The notes under the pieces are model-generated. The model was not told where the DNA came from. It saw nothing but the letters and a program-made list of their open reading frames with translations, and ran no database searches. From NCBI GenBank assembly GCA_903824185.1, contig CAIJVU010000036.1, forward strand, positions 1 through 64,000: a stretch of 64,000 bases of DNA, given 5' to 3'. Positions 18,757-28,113 of the stretch are shown here, in pieces. The position numbers were made by a program, and so were the translations under genes. Origin of the DNA: an uncultured Hyphomicrobiales bacterium. Its GTDB lineage: Bacteria; Pseudomonadota; Alphaproteobacteria; Rhizobiales; Beijerinckiaceae. Position 1 is the stretch's first letter. Each line of letters starts with the position of its first letter.

Positions 18757-19002
18757 GATCTTTGGTTCCTGATGATCATCGCAACAAACTATCGTCCCAT
18801 GGATGGTTCCATTGACAGACAAGAAAAAGCGGTAGCCAGATTGGGCACGGATTGCAAGAACACGCTTTCAAACCATCGCGCCGCCAGCCCGCCAAAAACC
18901 TCTCTTGCCAGATGAAAAAGCAAACAAAATCAAAGGATCCGCTGCAATGCAAAAAAGTTTTTCCGGCACAGGCTTTAAATGCAACTTGACAGTGACCTTT
19001 GT

Positions 19003-19019
19003 TGGCATGCCAAATGCCA
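19003..19019 (-). promoter_or_regulatory. Candidate GntR operator upstream of the acyl-CoA synthetase (site D)
   Basis: Minus-strand sequence TGGCATTTGGCATGCCA, one base from site A. On the plus strand it contains the perfect 12-base palindrome TTGGCATGCCAA. It lies about 108 bases before the synthetase start and 247 bases before terC. A TTGACA at 18986 is the nearest -35-like element. Confidence 0.75.
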
Positions 19020-19126
19020 GTATTAATGTGTAAGCAGTCTTTTGTACCGACATAATGCGTGGGACTGTTTTTCCTCCCCATTATGTTGTCCCAATAAAAC
19101 ATGAAACACGTGGAGGAGAACCGGCC

Positions 19127-21262
19127 ATGGCCCATGACACAGCAACTGTTCGTAAAGTTATTGACGGCGTAAAAGCGTCTGGCCGCACGGCCCTGACGGC
19201 ACCGGAAGCAAAGCTGGTGTGCGATGCGTTTCATATTCCTCTTCCCAAAGAAGATATGGCCACCTCGGCAGAGGCTGCAGCTAAAAACGCGGCCTCTATC
19301 GGCTTTCCGGTTGTGATGAAAATTGTATCGGCGGACATCCTGCATAAAACCGATGCGGGCGGTGTGATCGTTGGCGTGAAGTCAGCGGATGAAGCAAAGA
19401 CGGCCTATGACACCATCATCGCCAATGCCAAACGCTATAAAGCCGATGCCAAAATTGACGGCGTGCAAATCCAGCAAATGCTGCCTTCGGGCGCGGTTGA
19501 AACCTTGATCGGCTCCATCACAGACCCCTCCTTTGGCAAATTGGTTGCCTTTGGCTTGGGGGGTGTGTTTGTCGAGGTTCTCAAAGATTTGACCTTCCGT
19601 CTGGCGCCCGTCAATGAAACCGAGGCGATGGAAATGCTCGGATCCATCAAAGCACAGGAGATGCTGGATGGCGTGCGCGGCGCTGCGGCTGTTGACCGGC
19701 ATGCGCTTGCTAAAATACTCGTCAATGTCTCTGCCTTGCTCAAAGCCTTTCCTGAAATTTCCGAGCTTGATCTCAACCCTGTTTTTGCAACTTCCAAAGG
19801 CGCCACGGCCGTCGATGCCCGCATCGTTTGTGATTTTGAACATCATCAAGAACGCTATCGGCCTGATCAGGCCGAAATCATCCGCGCGACCAACCGTATT
19901 TTCAAACCAAAAGCGGTGGCCGTCATTGGTGCCTCCAATGAAGCGGGAAAGATTGGCAATTCGGTTATGAAAAACCTGATCAATGGCGGCTATAAAGGCA
20001 CCATTGTTCCTGTTCACCCCAAAGCCAGTGAAATCGAAGGCATCAAAGCCTATCCCTCCATCAACGACTATCCCGGCATTGTCGATGTCGCCGTCTTTGC
20101 CGTGCCTGCGCATCTCTGCGTCGCGGCCATGGAAGATGTGGGCAAAAAACAGGTGCCGGGTGCCGTGATGATACCCTCAGGCTTTGCCGAAACCGACAAC
20201 CAACCCTTGCAAGACGAATTATTGGCGATGGCGCGCAAATATAATGTGCGCATCATGGGCCCGAATATTTACGGCTTTTATTACACGCCGGAAAATCTCT
20301 GCGCGACCTTCTGCACCGCTTTTGATGTCAAAGGCCATGCGGCCTTGTCTTCACAATCGGGCGGGGTCGGCATGTCGATCATCGGCTTTGCCCGTTCAAC
20401 CAAGATGGGCGTTTCGGCCATTGTAGGGCTTGGCAATAAATCAGATCTAGATGAAGATGATTTGCTCACCTTCTTTGAACAAGACGACAATACCCATGTG
20501 ATCGCGATGCATTGCGAGGATCTCAAAGACGGTCGCTCCTTTGCAGAGGTCGCCAAGCGCGTCTCCCAGAAAAAACCGGTCATCATGCTCAAAGCAGGCC
20601 GGACGGCCTATGGTGCCAAAGCAGCGGCCTCCCATACTGGCGCGCTGGCTGGCAATGACAAAATCTACGACGACATCTTGAAAGCATCGGGTGTGATCCG
20701 CGCCCCCAGCCTGCGCTCCATGCTTGAATATGCGCGCGGCGTGCAGGTGCTCCCGACACCGAAAGGCGAAAATGTCGTCATCATCACGGGTGCGGGCGGA
20801 TCGGGCGTTTTATTGTCCGATGCCTGCTTTGATAACGGGCTGACGCTGATGAAAATGCCGGATGATCTCGATGCCGCCTTCCGCAAATTCATTCCGCCGT
20901 TTGGTGCGGCTGGCAATCCGGTTGATATTACGGGTGGTGAGCCTCCCAAAACCTATCAAAACACCATCCGGCTCGGTCTCGAAGATGACCGGATCCATTC
21001 CCTGATTCTTGGCTATTGGCATACGATTGTCACACCGCCCATGGTCTTTGCGCATCTGGTCGCGGAGGTGGTGGAAGAATTCAGAGCGAAGGGCATCAAC
21101 AAACCGGTCGTGGCCTCGCTTGTCGGCGATGTGCAGGTGGAGGAGGCCTGTGCCTATCTCTATGACCATGGTGTGGTGGCCTATCCCTATACAACCGAAA
21201 CACCGGTCGAGGTTCTCGGTGCCAAATATAAATGGGCCCGGGCTGCAGGCCTTTTAAAATAA
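19127..21262 (+). CDS. Acyl-CoA synthetase, NDP-forming (acetate-CoA ligase ADP-forming family)
   Basis: A 711-residue single-chain enzyme of the ADP-forming acyl-CoA synthetase superfamily. An ATP-grasp domain comes first (HKTDAGGVIVGVKS, then GLGGVFVEVLKDLTFRLAP, ELDLNPVF), then the CoA-binding Rossmann domain (AVIGASNEAGKIGN, around residue 265) and the ligase domain with the phosphohistidine loop AASHTGALAGND (around residue 505). ATG 19127 has GGAGGAG upstream. The substrate cannot be read. An oxalate-locus operator and the nearby frc/oxc suggest oxalate or formate activation to prime the CoA cycle (inference). A generic acetate- or pimeloyl-type ligase is the alternative. Confidence 0.88.
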   Translation: MAHDTATVRKVIDGVKASGRTALTAPEAKLVCDAFHIPLPKEDMATSAEAAAKNAASIGFPVVMKIVSADILHKTDAGGVIVGVKSADEAKTAYDTIIANAKRYKADAKIDGVQIQQMLPSGAVETLIGSITDPSFGKLVAFGLGGVFVEVLKDLTFRLAPVNETEAMEMLGSIKAQEMLDGVRGAAAVDRHALAKILVNVSALLKAFPEISELDLNPVFATSKGATAVDARIVCDFEHHQERYRPDQAEIIRATNRIFKPKAVAVIGASNEAGKIGNSVMKNLINGGYKGTIVPVHPKASEIEGIKAYPSINDYPGIVDVAVFAVPAHLCVAAMEDVGKKQVPGAVMIPSGFAETDNQPLQDELLAMARKYNVRIMGPNIYGFYYTPENLCATFCTAFDVKGHAALSSQSGGVGMSIIGFARSTKMGVSAIVGLGNKSDLDEDDLLTFFEQDDNTHVIAMHCEDLKDGRSFAEVAKRVSQKKPVIMLKAGRTAYGAKAAASHTGALAGNDKIYDDILKASGVIRAPSLRSMLEYARGVQVLPTPKGENVVIITGAGGSGVLLSDACFDNGLTLMKMPDDLDAAFRKFIPPFGAAGNPVDITGGEPPKTYQNTIRLGLEDDRIHSLILGYWHTIVTPPMVFAHLVAEVVEEFRAKGINKPVVASLVGDVQVEEACAYLYDHGVVAYPYTTETPVEVLGAKYKWARAAGLLK

Positions 21263-21301
21263 ACCGCTTTTAAAATAAACCTCAGACCAAAACACGAAAG
21301 A

Positions 21302-21334
21302 GCCGCCCCTGTTTCATCAGGGGCGGCGTTTTAT
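21302..21334 (+). terminator. Rho-independent terminator after the acyl-CoA synthetase
   Basis: Ten-base GC-rich stem GCCGCCCCTG/CAGGGGCGGC with a six-base loop followed by GTTTTATT. Confidence 0.92.
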
Positions 21335-21524
21335 TGGAAAAAAAAGAAAGTTAAAAAGTCCAGATTTGAAAAAGAATGGCTAACGCCCGGCAATCATTTC
21401 GTGATGCAGCAAATCAACCAAACACCGATCTAGAAAACGGGGACCGGTGCTCCCTCCGGCAGGCTTATCCGATGCTTCATCGAAAAGAGTGAACCATCAA
21501 ACAGGGGCCGAAAAGACCGTCACA

Positions 21525-21881
21525 TCAAGCGGCAACCAAGGCCGCATCAGACCCCATGTTTGGCTCGCATTCCAAAGAGCTTGCCATGGGTGCCGTCTCT
21601 GTATCCGCACGCGCAAGCGTCAGGCTCTTCATCAACTCGATTTCGAGCGCGCATTGTTCTGGCGATCCGGAATGAACGAGGAAGAAGCGTTCAACACGCA
21701 GACCACGACCGGGTGCAATAGACACCTCAAAGACGGCGCGCTGACCGGGCAACACATGCGGTATGCCCATTTTGCGTAAAGCTGCGATATGAAAAAACGT
21801 ATCGCCCAGCGGTTGATCAGGCAGCATAAATCCGTAACCGCGTTCGTCATTAAAAAATTTCACAGAACCGCTAACGATCAT
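21525..21881 (-). CDS. Cold-shock domain protein with C-terminal extension
   Basis: A 118-residue protein. The first 65 or so residues are a cold-shock (CspA) RNA/DNA-binding domain: SGSVKFFNDERGYGFML carries the RNP1-like motif and DTFFHIAAL the RNP2-like motif. About 50 further residues, ending in a low-complexity Ala/Glu/Ser tail, have no family I know. The ATG at 21881 directly precedes the domain; the longer start at 21917 adds twelve unsupported residues. It stands alone, convergent with the synthetase gene. Confidence 0.87.
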   Translation of the reverse strand: MIVSGSVKFFNDERGYGFMLPDQPLGDTFFHIAALRKMGIPHVLPGQRAVFEVSIAPGRGLRVERFFLVHSGSPEQCALEIELMKSLTLARADTETAPMASSLECEPNMGSDAALVAA

Positions 21882-22318
21882 AGTACAACCCCCCAGAGGC
21901 ATCGACAAAAAAATCAAATCTCAACACATCTGTCTGCTCTCTTCATCGATCTCAGAACTCCCACTCTGATCTCGATCGTGACGTCATCACTCAGAATTCA
22001 GACATGCGTCTTGAGGTTGTATTGTCCAGACTTTTGTCGTGTTGAAAATTACTTGTTTAAGTTACTTGTTTTAATGTATCGCCCCCTAAGCGTTCGCAAT
22101 CGAGATGGACAGATCGAGCAAAATTTAATGTAATCCATTGAAATATAATGTTATTTTTTTACCTCCTTCAAACGCTCGTCACACGTCCCTTTGTGAGAAA
22201 TTGCCTCTCTCAAAAAAGAGCCCACAAAAAAATATAAAAATTTTGACTGTCCAAAATCATCAGTTGCGGAGACATCACGGGCTCATAACGCACACGAATC
22301 GCCGCCCCCTTTAAATGC
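21882..22318. other. AT-rich intergenic region between csp and autotransporter
   Basis: About 437 bases. It is visibly richer in A and T than the flanking housekeeping DNA, with runs of T and A around 22150-22240. As the 5' region of csp it may encode a long untranslated leader, common for cold-shock genes, but I see no defined structure, terminator or gene. Confidence 0.4.
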
Positions 22319-24883
22319 TTAGAAACCAACGCGGAGCGTCCCCCGCAGACCTTGCCCAACATAGGCAGCACCCGTGGCAGTCGTCATCAAATATTCCAGC
22401 TGACCTGTCACAGACCCCGCACCAGACGCCTTCAACCCAAGACCGGCTGTATAAGATTGGCGAGCCTTGGGTGACGCTGTCAGGAGATAGGTTGTCTGCG
22501 GATCAGCGGTGTATGAAAGTGTCTGCGTTGAGACGCCATCCAATGTATGACGCATTTCCAACCGAAGCGTCGGCGATATGATCCCTTGATCGATCACAAA
22601 ATCATATTGCCCATGCACACCTAATACGATGGCGTTTGAGGCATAGGATGCTTGATCAAAAGTCAGAGCAAACAGATCCGGCCCCGTTTCACTAGAGGCG
22701 GCAAGCCACGTCTTGCTCCAATCATAGGTCGCATAGGGGGATACGCGAAACGCTCCAAACCGCTCGTCCCACGCAGCTGTCAGAGAGCCTGATAAAGTAT
22801 TTCCTGTGCGCTCCCCAAACAAGTTATCGCCTGCATTGCTATCAAAGCGTTTCGATTTCATTCTTATATCACCATAGCCAATCATACCATCGAGATAGAA
22901 TTTATCGAAAACATTCCATGACTGATAAAGAGATCCCGTCCAAGACATTGAACGGTTTTTTGTGCTCTCTTGGTCGAGCGTATCGCGCGAGGTAAATACA
23001 CCCACGGCAACACCCACTTTCCAATTGCTTTGAATTTGGCGATCCAACCCCAATCCAATGGATTGCGTTGTTGATTTCAATTTTTCGGTGAGGCCGTCGA
23101 TCTTATTCTCTCCCACCGTAATCTGGCCCGAAGTCCAAACCGCATAGTCCGTTGCTGGTAAGGAAGGCGAAACAGAACGGCTCTCATTCACATCACGAGG
23201 CTTTATTTGACGATCAATCGCAGCAAGAGCGCCATATCGATCATTGCTGGCCAGAGACGTTTTTTCCAATGGCGCATAGGCCAGCGCGGATCCATTTCTT
23301 GGCTCAACAAAAGTAATCCCATTCGTAAAAGCAGACACCGGCTCATGCAGCAATTCAAGACGGCGCTGGACCACGCTGGTCTGGAGCGAGAGGACACGTT
23401 GAATGGTGGATGTCTGGCTCGAAAGAAGCGATTTCACTTTAATGTTGGTCACTGGGTTGGACCTATTCGCCGTTACCGCCACCACATTACTGGTTGACGC
23501 ATTATAGTTGACGTCACCAGAATAGGTTGCAACCAGCGACGAGGCCCCCAACGGTAAAGCATTTGTTGCCAGACTAGCCACACCGTTATTGATGGAGACG
23601 GCCCCAAAGGTCGTGGAGCCATCTTTGAACGTCACTGACCCTGTGGCAACACTCGGCACCACAACCGCGCTCAATGTCACTTTCGTCCCCAAAACAGGCG
23701 CTGCATTTGATACGCTCAGTGTTACCGTTGTTGGCGCTTTACCTGAAGTAATATTGACAGTCAGGCTGGCCGCTTTCCAATTCGCATTCCCTGCTAAATC
23801 GATCTTGATGGCGCAAACACCCGAAGCCAGAAAACTGATCTTCGTCACTTGGTCAACAGAACAGATCAACGGTGTCGTACTTGTATAGGTAAACCCAGAA
23901 AGTTGTGAATTGGCTGTTGCAGACAATGTCCCCGTTTGCCCCACAACACCTGCCGTCGGACCAGAATAGGTGATCACCTGATCGCTGCTTGTGAAGGTAA
24001 CTCTAAGGGGCGTAGACGTAGCGGTATCATAGGTTGAATCAGCCATAATAGTGGCTGTCACAGAACAAGAGGCCGCTTTGGAGGCTGTTAGGGTTGAAGC
24101 GCTTATGGAGCACGCATTATCCGGATCGGATACAATCGCGTAGCTCACGCTGCCGATGCCACTTGTACCCATTGATGACAAAGTGACACTGGTATTAAAT
24201 GGCGTTGGATTAACATTGGCTGCCACTGCAATTGTCTGGCTTATCAAAACAGGGGTAACCTGCAAATCGAATGGGATCGTTGAAATTGCCTGATAACTAT
24301 CTTTGACGATGAGCTTGTATGTTTTATTCGGTGTCAGAGCGCTGGGCGTTCCTGTGATGCTGATTTTGCTGCCCGTGCCTGTCAGTGAAAGCCCTTGCGG
24401 CAAGGGCGTAGACGGGTCCATGCTATATGTATTGGGTGTAAACCCACCACTCACATCAACAATATCTATTGCAGCTGACTGGTTTTGTTTTAAATTGATT
24501 GACGGATTTAAGAGAGTGGCCGTCAATGGATCTGCAATTACTAAATTGACATTGTAAGTTCCGATACGTTTTGCGCCATTAGTAAAAAAAGAAAAAACGT
24601 TGTAACTTATAGTGTACGAGCCTGCTGGATTGCTAGAACCCGTCAGCTTGCCAGCGCCGTCAATACTCCAATTTCCTGATGCTGAAATTATTAGATAAAA
24701 TAAAGAACTATCATTCTGTGTATTCAGATTGATGGTAATATTATCGCCGACATAATAACGGTTCGCAGCTGTAACAGTTCCGGCGCGCGCGCTATTCATA
24801 GATAAAAAAATCACTGCCAACAGAATGAATTTGCAAAAGAAAAAACGGCATGACGGGAAGCGATCACAGACATAAAAAGACAT
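22319..24883 (-). CDS. Autotransporter with Ig-like repeats and C-terminal beta-barrel
   Basis: An 854-residue surface protein. A signal peptide (CKFILLAVIFLSMNSARA, cleaved near residue 34) leads into several Ig-like domains: a putative-Ig/Ca-binding type domain with LPQGLSLTGTGSKISITGTP near residue 170, then repeats with VTLSSMG and a typical Ig3-type unit GSVTFKDGSTTFG near residue 430. Residues about 600-854 form the autotransporter barrel (AVWTSGQITVGE, SIGLGLDRQIQ, TLDGVSTQTLSYTADP) ending in the canonical LRGTLRVGF. Probably an adhesin or repeat-rich surface protein; the ligand is unknown. ATG 24883 is chosen as it directly precedes the signal peptide. Confidence 0.88.
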   Translation of the reverse strand: MSFYVCDRFPSCRFFFCKFILLAVIFLSMNSARAGTVTAANRYYVGDNITINLNTQNDSSLFYLIISASGNWSIDGAGKLTGSSNPAGSYTISYNVFSFFTNGAKRIGTYNVNLVIADPLTATLLNPSINLKQNQSAAIDIVDVSGGFTPNTYSMDPSTPLPQGLSLTGTGSKISITGTPSALTPNKTYKLIVKDSYQAISTIPFDLQVTPVLISQTIAVAANVNPTPFNTSVTLSSMGTSGIGSVSYAIVSDPDNACSISASTLTASKAASCSVTATIMADSTYDTATSTPLRVTFTSSDQVITYSGPTAGVVGQTGTLSATANSQLSGFTYTSTTPLICSVDQVTKISFLASGVCAIKIDLAGNANWKAASLTVNITSGKAPTTVTLSVSNAAPVLGTKVTLSAVVVPSVATGSVTFKDGSTTFGAVSINNGVASLATNALPLGASSLVATYSGDVNYNASTSNVVAVTANRSNPVTNIKVKSLLSSQTSTIQRVLSLQTSVVQRRLELLHEPVSAFTNGITFVEPRNGSALAYAPLEKTSLASNDRYGALAAIDRQIKPRDVNESRSVSPSLPATDYAVWTSGQITVGENKIDGLTEKLKSTTQSIGLGLDRQIQSNWKVGVAVGVFTSRDTLDQESTKNRSMSWTGSLYQSWNVFDKFYLDGMIGYGDIRMKSKRFDSNAGDNLFGERTGNTLSGSLTAAWDERFGAFRVSPYATYDWSKTWLAASSETGPDLFALTFDQASYASNAIVLGVHGQYDFVIDQGIISPTLRLEMRHTLDGVSTQTLSYTADPQTTYLLTASPKARQSYTAGLGLKASGAGSVTGQLEYLMTTATGAAYVGQGLRGTLRVGF

Positions 24884-25505
24884 AATGAGTTGGCTCCGGC
24901 TTTTTGCAAAGCCCAAGCACTCCCCCACGGATCAGTGAGGGCAAAAACCGTTAAATATGCTGAAAATATCTTTGCCAAGATAGCTTCAGGCATCGTAGCG
25001 ATTTTATTCTTTGATGGACTTTGGGGGATTTTCAAAAATAAAGGCGTGCATGCGGACGCAACACAACTCAAAAATAATTTTATAATAACACTGAAAACAA
25101 ATTGTCTTTTACTAGTGAATAAAATGAATTGAAAAAAAATTACAAGACAATTGCAAGAGTGTCTTTAAATTAAGGCTTAATAGGCGTCAAGCAGGATTAC
25201 GACACATGAGGCAATTTTCAAATAAAAAAATCAATCGTGTGAGAAGCTAGTATAAAATGAAGACGGAAGTGATGTGACTCTATCATCAATCAAATGAAGA
25301 ATGCTCTTTTGCAAATCATCACACCACCACAACCTGAATCATCGAGCTAAATATTTTTCCCGCAACACTAATCTCAATCATGCGCCTCTCAAATCTATTC
25401 TCTAAAGAGATATTTCTAGGGCTTGCATCACGCACACGCATCGCAGCTCCCGTCTCACAGACGAGAACAGCGTGCAGAAACAAAGATCTGGGAGTGAAAA
25501 GGCTG
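24884..25505. other. AT-rich intergenic region before tRNA-Gln
   Basis: About 620 bases, strongly AT-rich around 25070-25250. Short reading frames here (for example 24890-25132) lack a ribosome site and recognisable protein features. Promoters for the autotransporter are likely; I see no gene. Confidence 0.4.
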
Positions 25506-25580
25506 TGGCTGGGGCGGGAGGATTCGAACCTCCGCATGGCGGAATCAAAATCCGCTGCCTTACCGCTTGGCTACGCCCCA
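25506..25580 (-). tRNA. tRNA-Gln (anticodon TTG)
   Basis: On the minus strand the acceptor stem TGGGGCG pairs with CGCCCCA, followed by discriminator G and an encoded CCA. The anticodon stem GCGGA/TCCGC holds the loop TTTTGAT, giving anticodon TTG. The T arm has GGAGG-TTCGAAT-CCTCC. 75 bases including CCA. Confidence 0.97.
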
Positions 25581-25810
25581 ACAGTGCGGAAGTGGGCGGA
25601 CCATAATCGCAGCGGGCGCTTCATGCAACAGCTTCCATCACAATTTTGGAAAAGATCGGAATTATCCCAAAAAAACGCCCAATTATCCTTTTTTATCCGG
25701 TTTTTTCTGCCTTTTGACCCGATTGAGGGCTTAAAACCCCCGCCCCGCCTCGGGAAAGAGGCTTGCTCCACCCCCCTGCCATGGGTATAAGGACGGCCAT
25801 CCATCACTGG

Positions 25811-25887
25811 CGGAGCGTAGCGCAGTCTGGTAGCGCACCTCGTTCGGGACGAGGGGGTCGTAGGTTCAAATCCTATCGCTCCGACCA
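25811..25887 (+). tRNA. tRNA-Pro (anticodon CGG)
   Basis: Acceptor stem CGGAGCG pairs with CGCTCCG, discriminator A and encoded CCA follow. The anticodon stem CCTCG/CGAGG closes loop TTCGGGA, anticodon CGG. The T arm has TAGG-TTCAAAT-CCTA. 77 bases. Confidence 0.97.
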
Positions 25888-26110
25888 CTTTCCCGCTTCT
25901 CAACAGGCTTGAACCAGACCAAGATAGGCTGGGATAGACACAAAAACGCTGCTTAAGACGCCTATCTCGCGATATTTTGACCCTGAAAAAAGAGTTTTCG
26001 GTTCTTTCCAAACAAAGTTTCGCCTATTTTGCAGAGCCACAACATATGCAATTGTAGGAGGAGGCGGGTGAACCCGCTCCATAAAAATTGTCAGCGGGAA
26101 GGATGCGATC

Positions 26111-27739
26111 ATGCTCGGGCTCATGCAGAACTGGCCATTACTGATCAGCAAGGTGATCGATCACGCGGCCAGTCAATTCGGCAATCAGGAAATTGTCAGT
26201 CGACTGGTCGAAGGCACCATCCATCGCGAAACCTACCAGACCATGCGAGGCCGCGCGCTGCAACTCGCTAAATCCCTGACCGTATCCGGCATCAAAAACG
26301 GCGACCGCATCGCAACCCTTGCCTGGAACACCCATCGTCATCTTGAACTCTGGTATGGCATTACTGGCCTTGGCGCGATTTATCACACCGTCAATCCACG
26401 CCTGTTTGATGACCAGATCATTTACATCATCAACCATGCCGAAGACCGCTTGCTGTTTCTTGATCTCACCTTTGTGCCCTTGGTCGAACGCATTGCGCCG
26501 AAGCTGACCACCATCGAGCGTTTTGTTATCCTCACAGATGCCGCGCATATGCCGCAAACCACGCTTAAAAATGCGATTGCCTATGAGGATTATATCGCGC
26601 AATCCGATAGCGATTTTGTCTGGGCGGTGTTTGATGAAAATACCGCAGCCGGCCTTTGCTACACATCCGGCACAACAGGCAATCCAAAAGGCGTTTTATA
26701 TTCGCACCGCTCGAATGTTTTGCATGCCATGGCGCATGTGGCGCCCGATTTCTTCAATATTTCATCGCATGACAGTGTCATGCCAGTTGTGCCGCTGTTT
26801 CACGCCAATAGCTGGTCTTTGGGCTTCTCCGCACCCATGGTCGGCGCGCGACTGGTGATGCCGGGCGCGAAACTCGATGGCCCCTCTTTGCATGAATTGC
26901 TGGAAAACGAACGCGTCACCATGACGGCTGCGGTGCCCACGGTGTGGCTGGCTTTGCTTGACCATCTCAACCGCACACAGGGAAAACTGACCACGCTGAA
27001 ACGGGTGGCCATCGGCGGTTCGGCCTGTCCGCGCGCCATGACCGAAGCCTTCGAAAAACATTACGGCGTCACCGTGGCCCATGCATGGGGCATGACGGAA
27101 ATGAGTCCCTTGGGTTCTTTCTGCTCCATCAAGCCCGATCTTGCAGGGCTTGACGATGACGCGCTCTACAGCCTGAAAATGAAGCAAGGGTTTCCGGCCT
27201 TTACAGTCGAGATGAAAATCACCGATGACAAAGGCACGCCCCTGCCCCATGACGGCAAAACATTTGGTCGGCTGAAAGTCCGCGGCCCCGCCGTGGCCCG
27301 TCATTATTACGGCTATGAGAATGAAAACATGCTTGATGATGCAGGCTTTTTTGACACCGGCGATGTCGCGACCATCGACCCACATGGCTATATGCATATC
27401 ACCGACCGCTCGAAAGATGTCATCAAATCGGGCGGCGAATGGATCTCCTCGATTAAGCTGGAAAATCTGGCCATTGCGCATCCTTGCGTGGCGGAAGCGG
27501 CTGTCATCGGTGTCGCCCATCCCAAATGGGACGAGCGCCCTTTGCTGATCATCGTGCGCAAAAAAGACGCTGTGCTGGAACGCGATGAAATTTTGCATTT
27601 TTTCGAGGGCAAAATTGCCAAATGGTGGATGCCCGACGATGTCGTGTTTATCGACGAAATTCCGCATACCGCGACCGGCAAAATCCAGAAAACCGCATTG
27701 CGGGATATGTTTGCAAACCATCGCTTGCCCAGGGCTTAA
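26111..27739 (+). CDS. Acyl-CoA synthetase (AMP-forming), DmdB/long-chain type
   Basis: Activates a carboxylic acid to its CoA ester via an acyl-AMP. The 542-residue enzyme has the AMP-binding P-loop CYTSGTTGNPKGV (around residue 188), HAWGMTEMSP (around 325), the TGDVATIDPHGYMHITDRSKDVIKSGGEWIS hinge region (named here by its ends, around 420-450) and the catalytic lysine in TATGKIQK near the C-terminus. It most resembles the medium-chain/3-methylmercaptopropionyl-CoA ligase (DmdB) group. GGAAGGA precedes the ATG. A repeat-dense gap follows. Substrate is not determinable. Confidence 0.9.
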   Translation: MLGLMQNWPLLISKVIDHAASQFGNQEIVSRLVEGTIHRETYQTMRGRALQLAKSLTVSGIKNGDRIATLAWNTHRHLELWYGITGLGAIYHTVNPRLFDDQIIYIINHAEDRLLFLDLTFVPLVERIAPKLTTIERFVILTDAAHMPQTTLKNAIAYEDYIAQSDSDFVWAVFDENTAAGLCYTSGTTGNPKGVLYSHRSNVLHAMAHVAPDFFNISSHDSVMPVVPLFHANSWSLGFSAPMVGARLVMPGAKLDGPSLHELLENERVTMTAAVPTVWLALLDHLNRTQGKLTTLKRVAIGGSACPRAMTEAFEKHYGVTVAHAWGMTEMSPLGSFCSIKPDLAGLDDDALYSLKMKQGFPAFTVEMKITDDKGTPLPHDGKTFGRLKVRGPAVARHYYGYENENMLDDAGFFDTGDVATIDPHGYMHITDRSKDVIKSGGEWISSIKLENLAIAHPCVAEAAVIGVAHPKWDERPLLIIVRKKDAVLERDEILHFFEGKIAKWWMPDDVVFIDEIPHTATGKIQKTALRDMFANHRLPRA

Positions 27740-27754
27740 GTGGCCAAGCCTGAG

Positions 27755-27846
27755 GCCTGTTGGCCGGTGGCTTCACTTAAAAATCCTCAGGCCTGTTGGC
27801 CGGTGGCTTCACTTAAAAATCCTCAGGCCTGTTGGTCGGTGGCTTT
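27755..27846. repeat. 36-bp tandem repeat, about 2.5 copies
   Basis: Units at 27755-27790 and 27791-27826 are identical, starting GCCTGTTGGCCGGTGGCTTC and ending ATCCTCAG; a third partial copy (27827-27846) has one change (GGTCGG). They begin 16 bases after the acyl-CoA ligase stop. Contiguous units with no spacers, so not a CRISPR. Confidence 0.95.
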
Positions 27847-27853
27847 TTGAAAT

Positions 27854-28113
27854 GCGTGAAGTCGGCAAACCGGTCCCTAGAAAAAAGAACTCGTCACACC
27901 TTAAACATACCCCACCCTGCGTCATTGCGAGCCGCCGCAGACGGCGCGGCAATCCATGCTTTGTTAGGCACCCACCCGCGCTGCTTTGCTTGTCCTCTGG
28001 ATTGCTTCCCGCCACGCTGCGCGCGCGGTCGCAATGACGCGGTGAGGGGGAGGCAAAGCGTGTAATCGGCAGACCGGTCGCCATACCTAAAGCGTGAGCT
28101 CAGCAGACCGGCC
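27854..28113. repeat. Three dispersed 22-bp direct repeats (GCGTG...ACCGGYC)
   Basis: Related 22-base copies at 27854-27875, 28058-28079 and 28092-28113 share GCGTG at the left and GCARACCGGYC at the right. They flank the palindromic element at 27919-28040 in the ligase-aroC gap. Confidence 0.7.
27919..28040. repeat. Palindromic interspersed element (GTCATTGCGAG type), copy 1
   Basis: Terminal inverted repeats GCGTCATTGCGA (27919-27930) and TCGCAATGACGC (28029-28040) plus inner arms GCAATCCA (27949-27956) and TGGATTGC (27998-28005). A related copy lies at 41119-41216. It has no coding capacity; it resembles REP/MITE-like genome repeats. Confidence 0.85.

Noticed and set aside
24890-25132. 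An 80-codon plus-strand frame in the AT-rich gap.
   Set aside because: No ribosome site or family resemblance; AT-rich DNA here gives many chance frames.
27755-27846. 36-bp repeats resembling CRISPR repeats in length.
   Set aside because: The units are back to back with no spacers and no cas genes are nearby.
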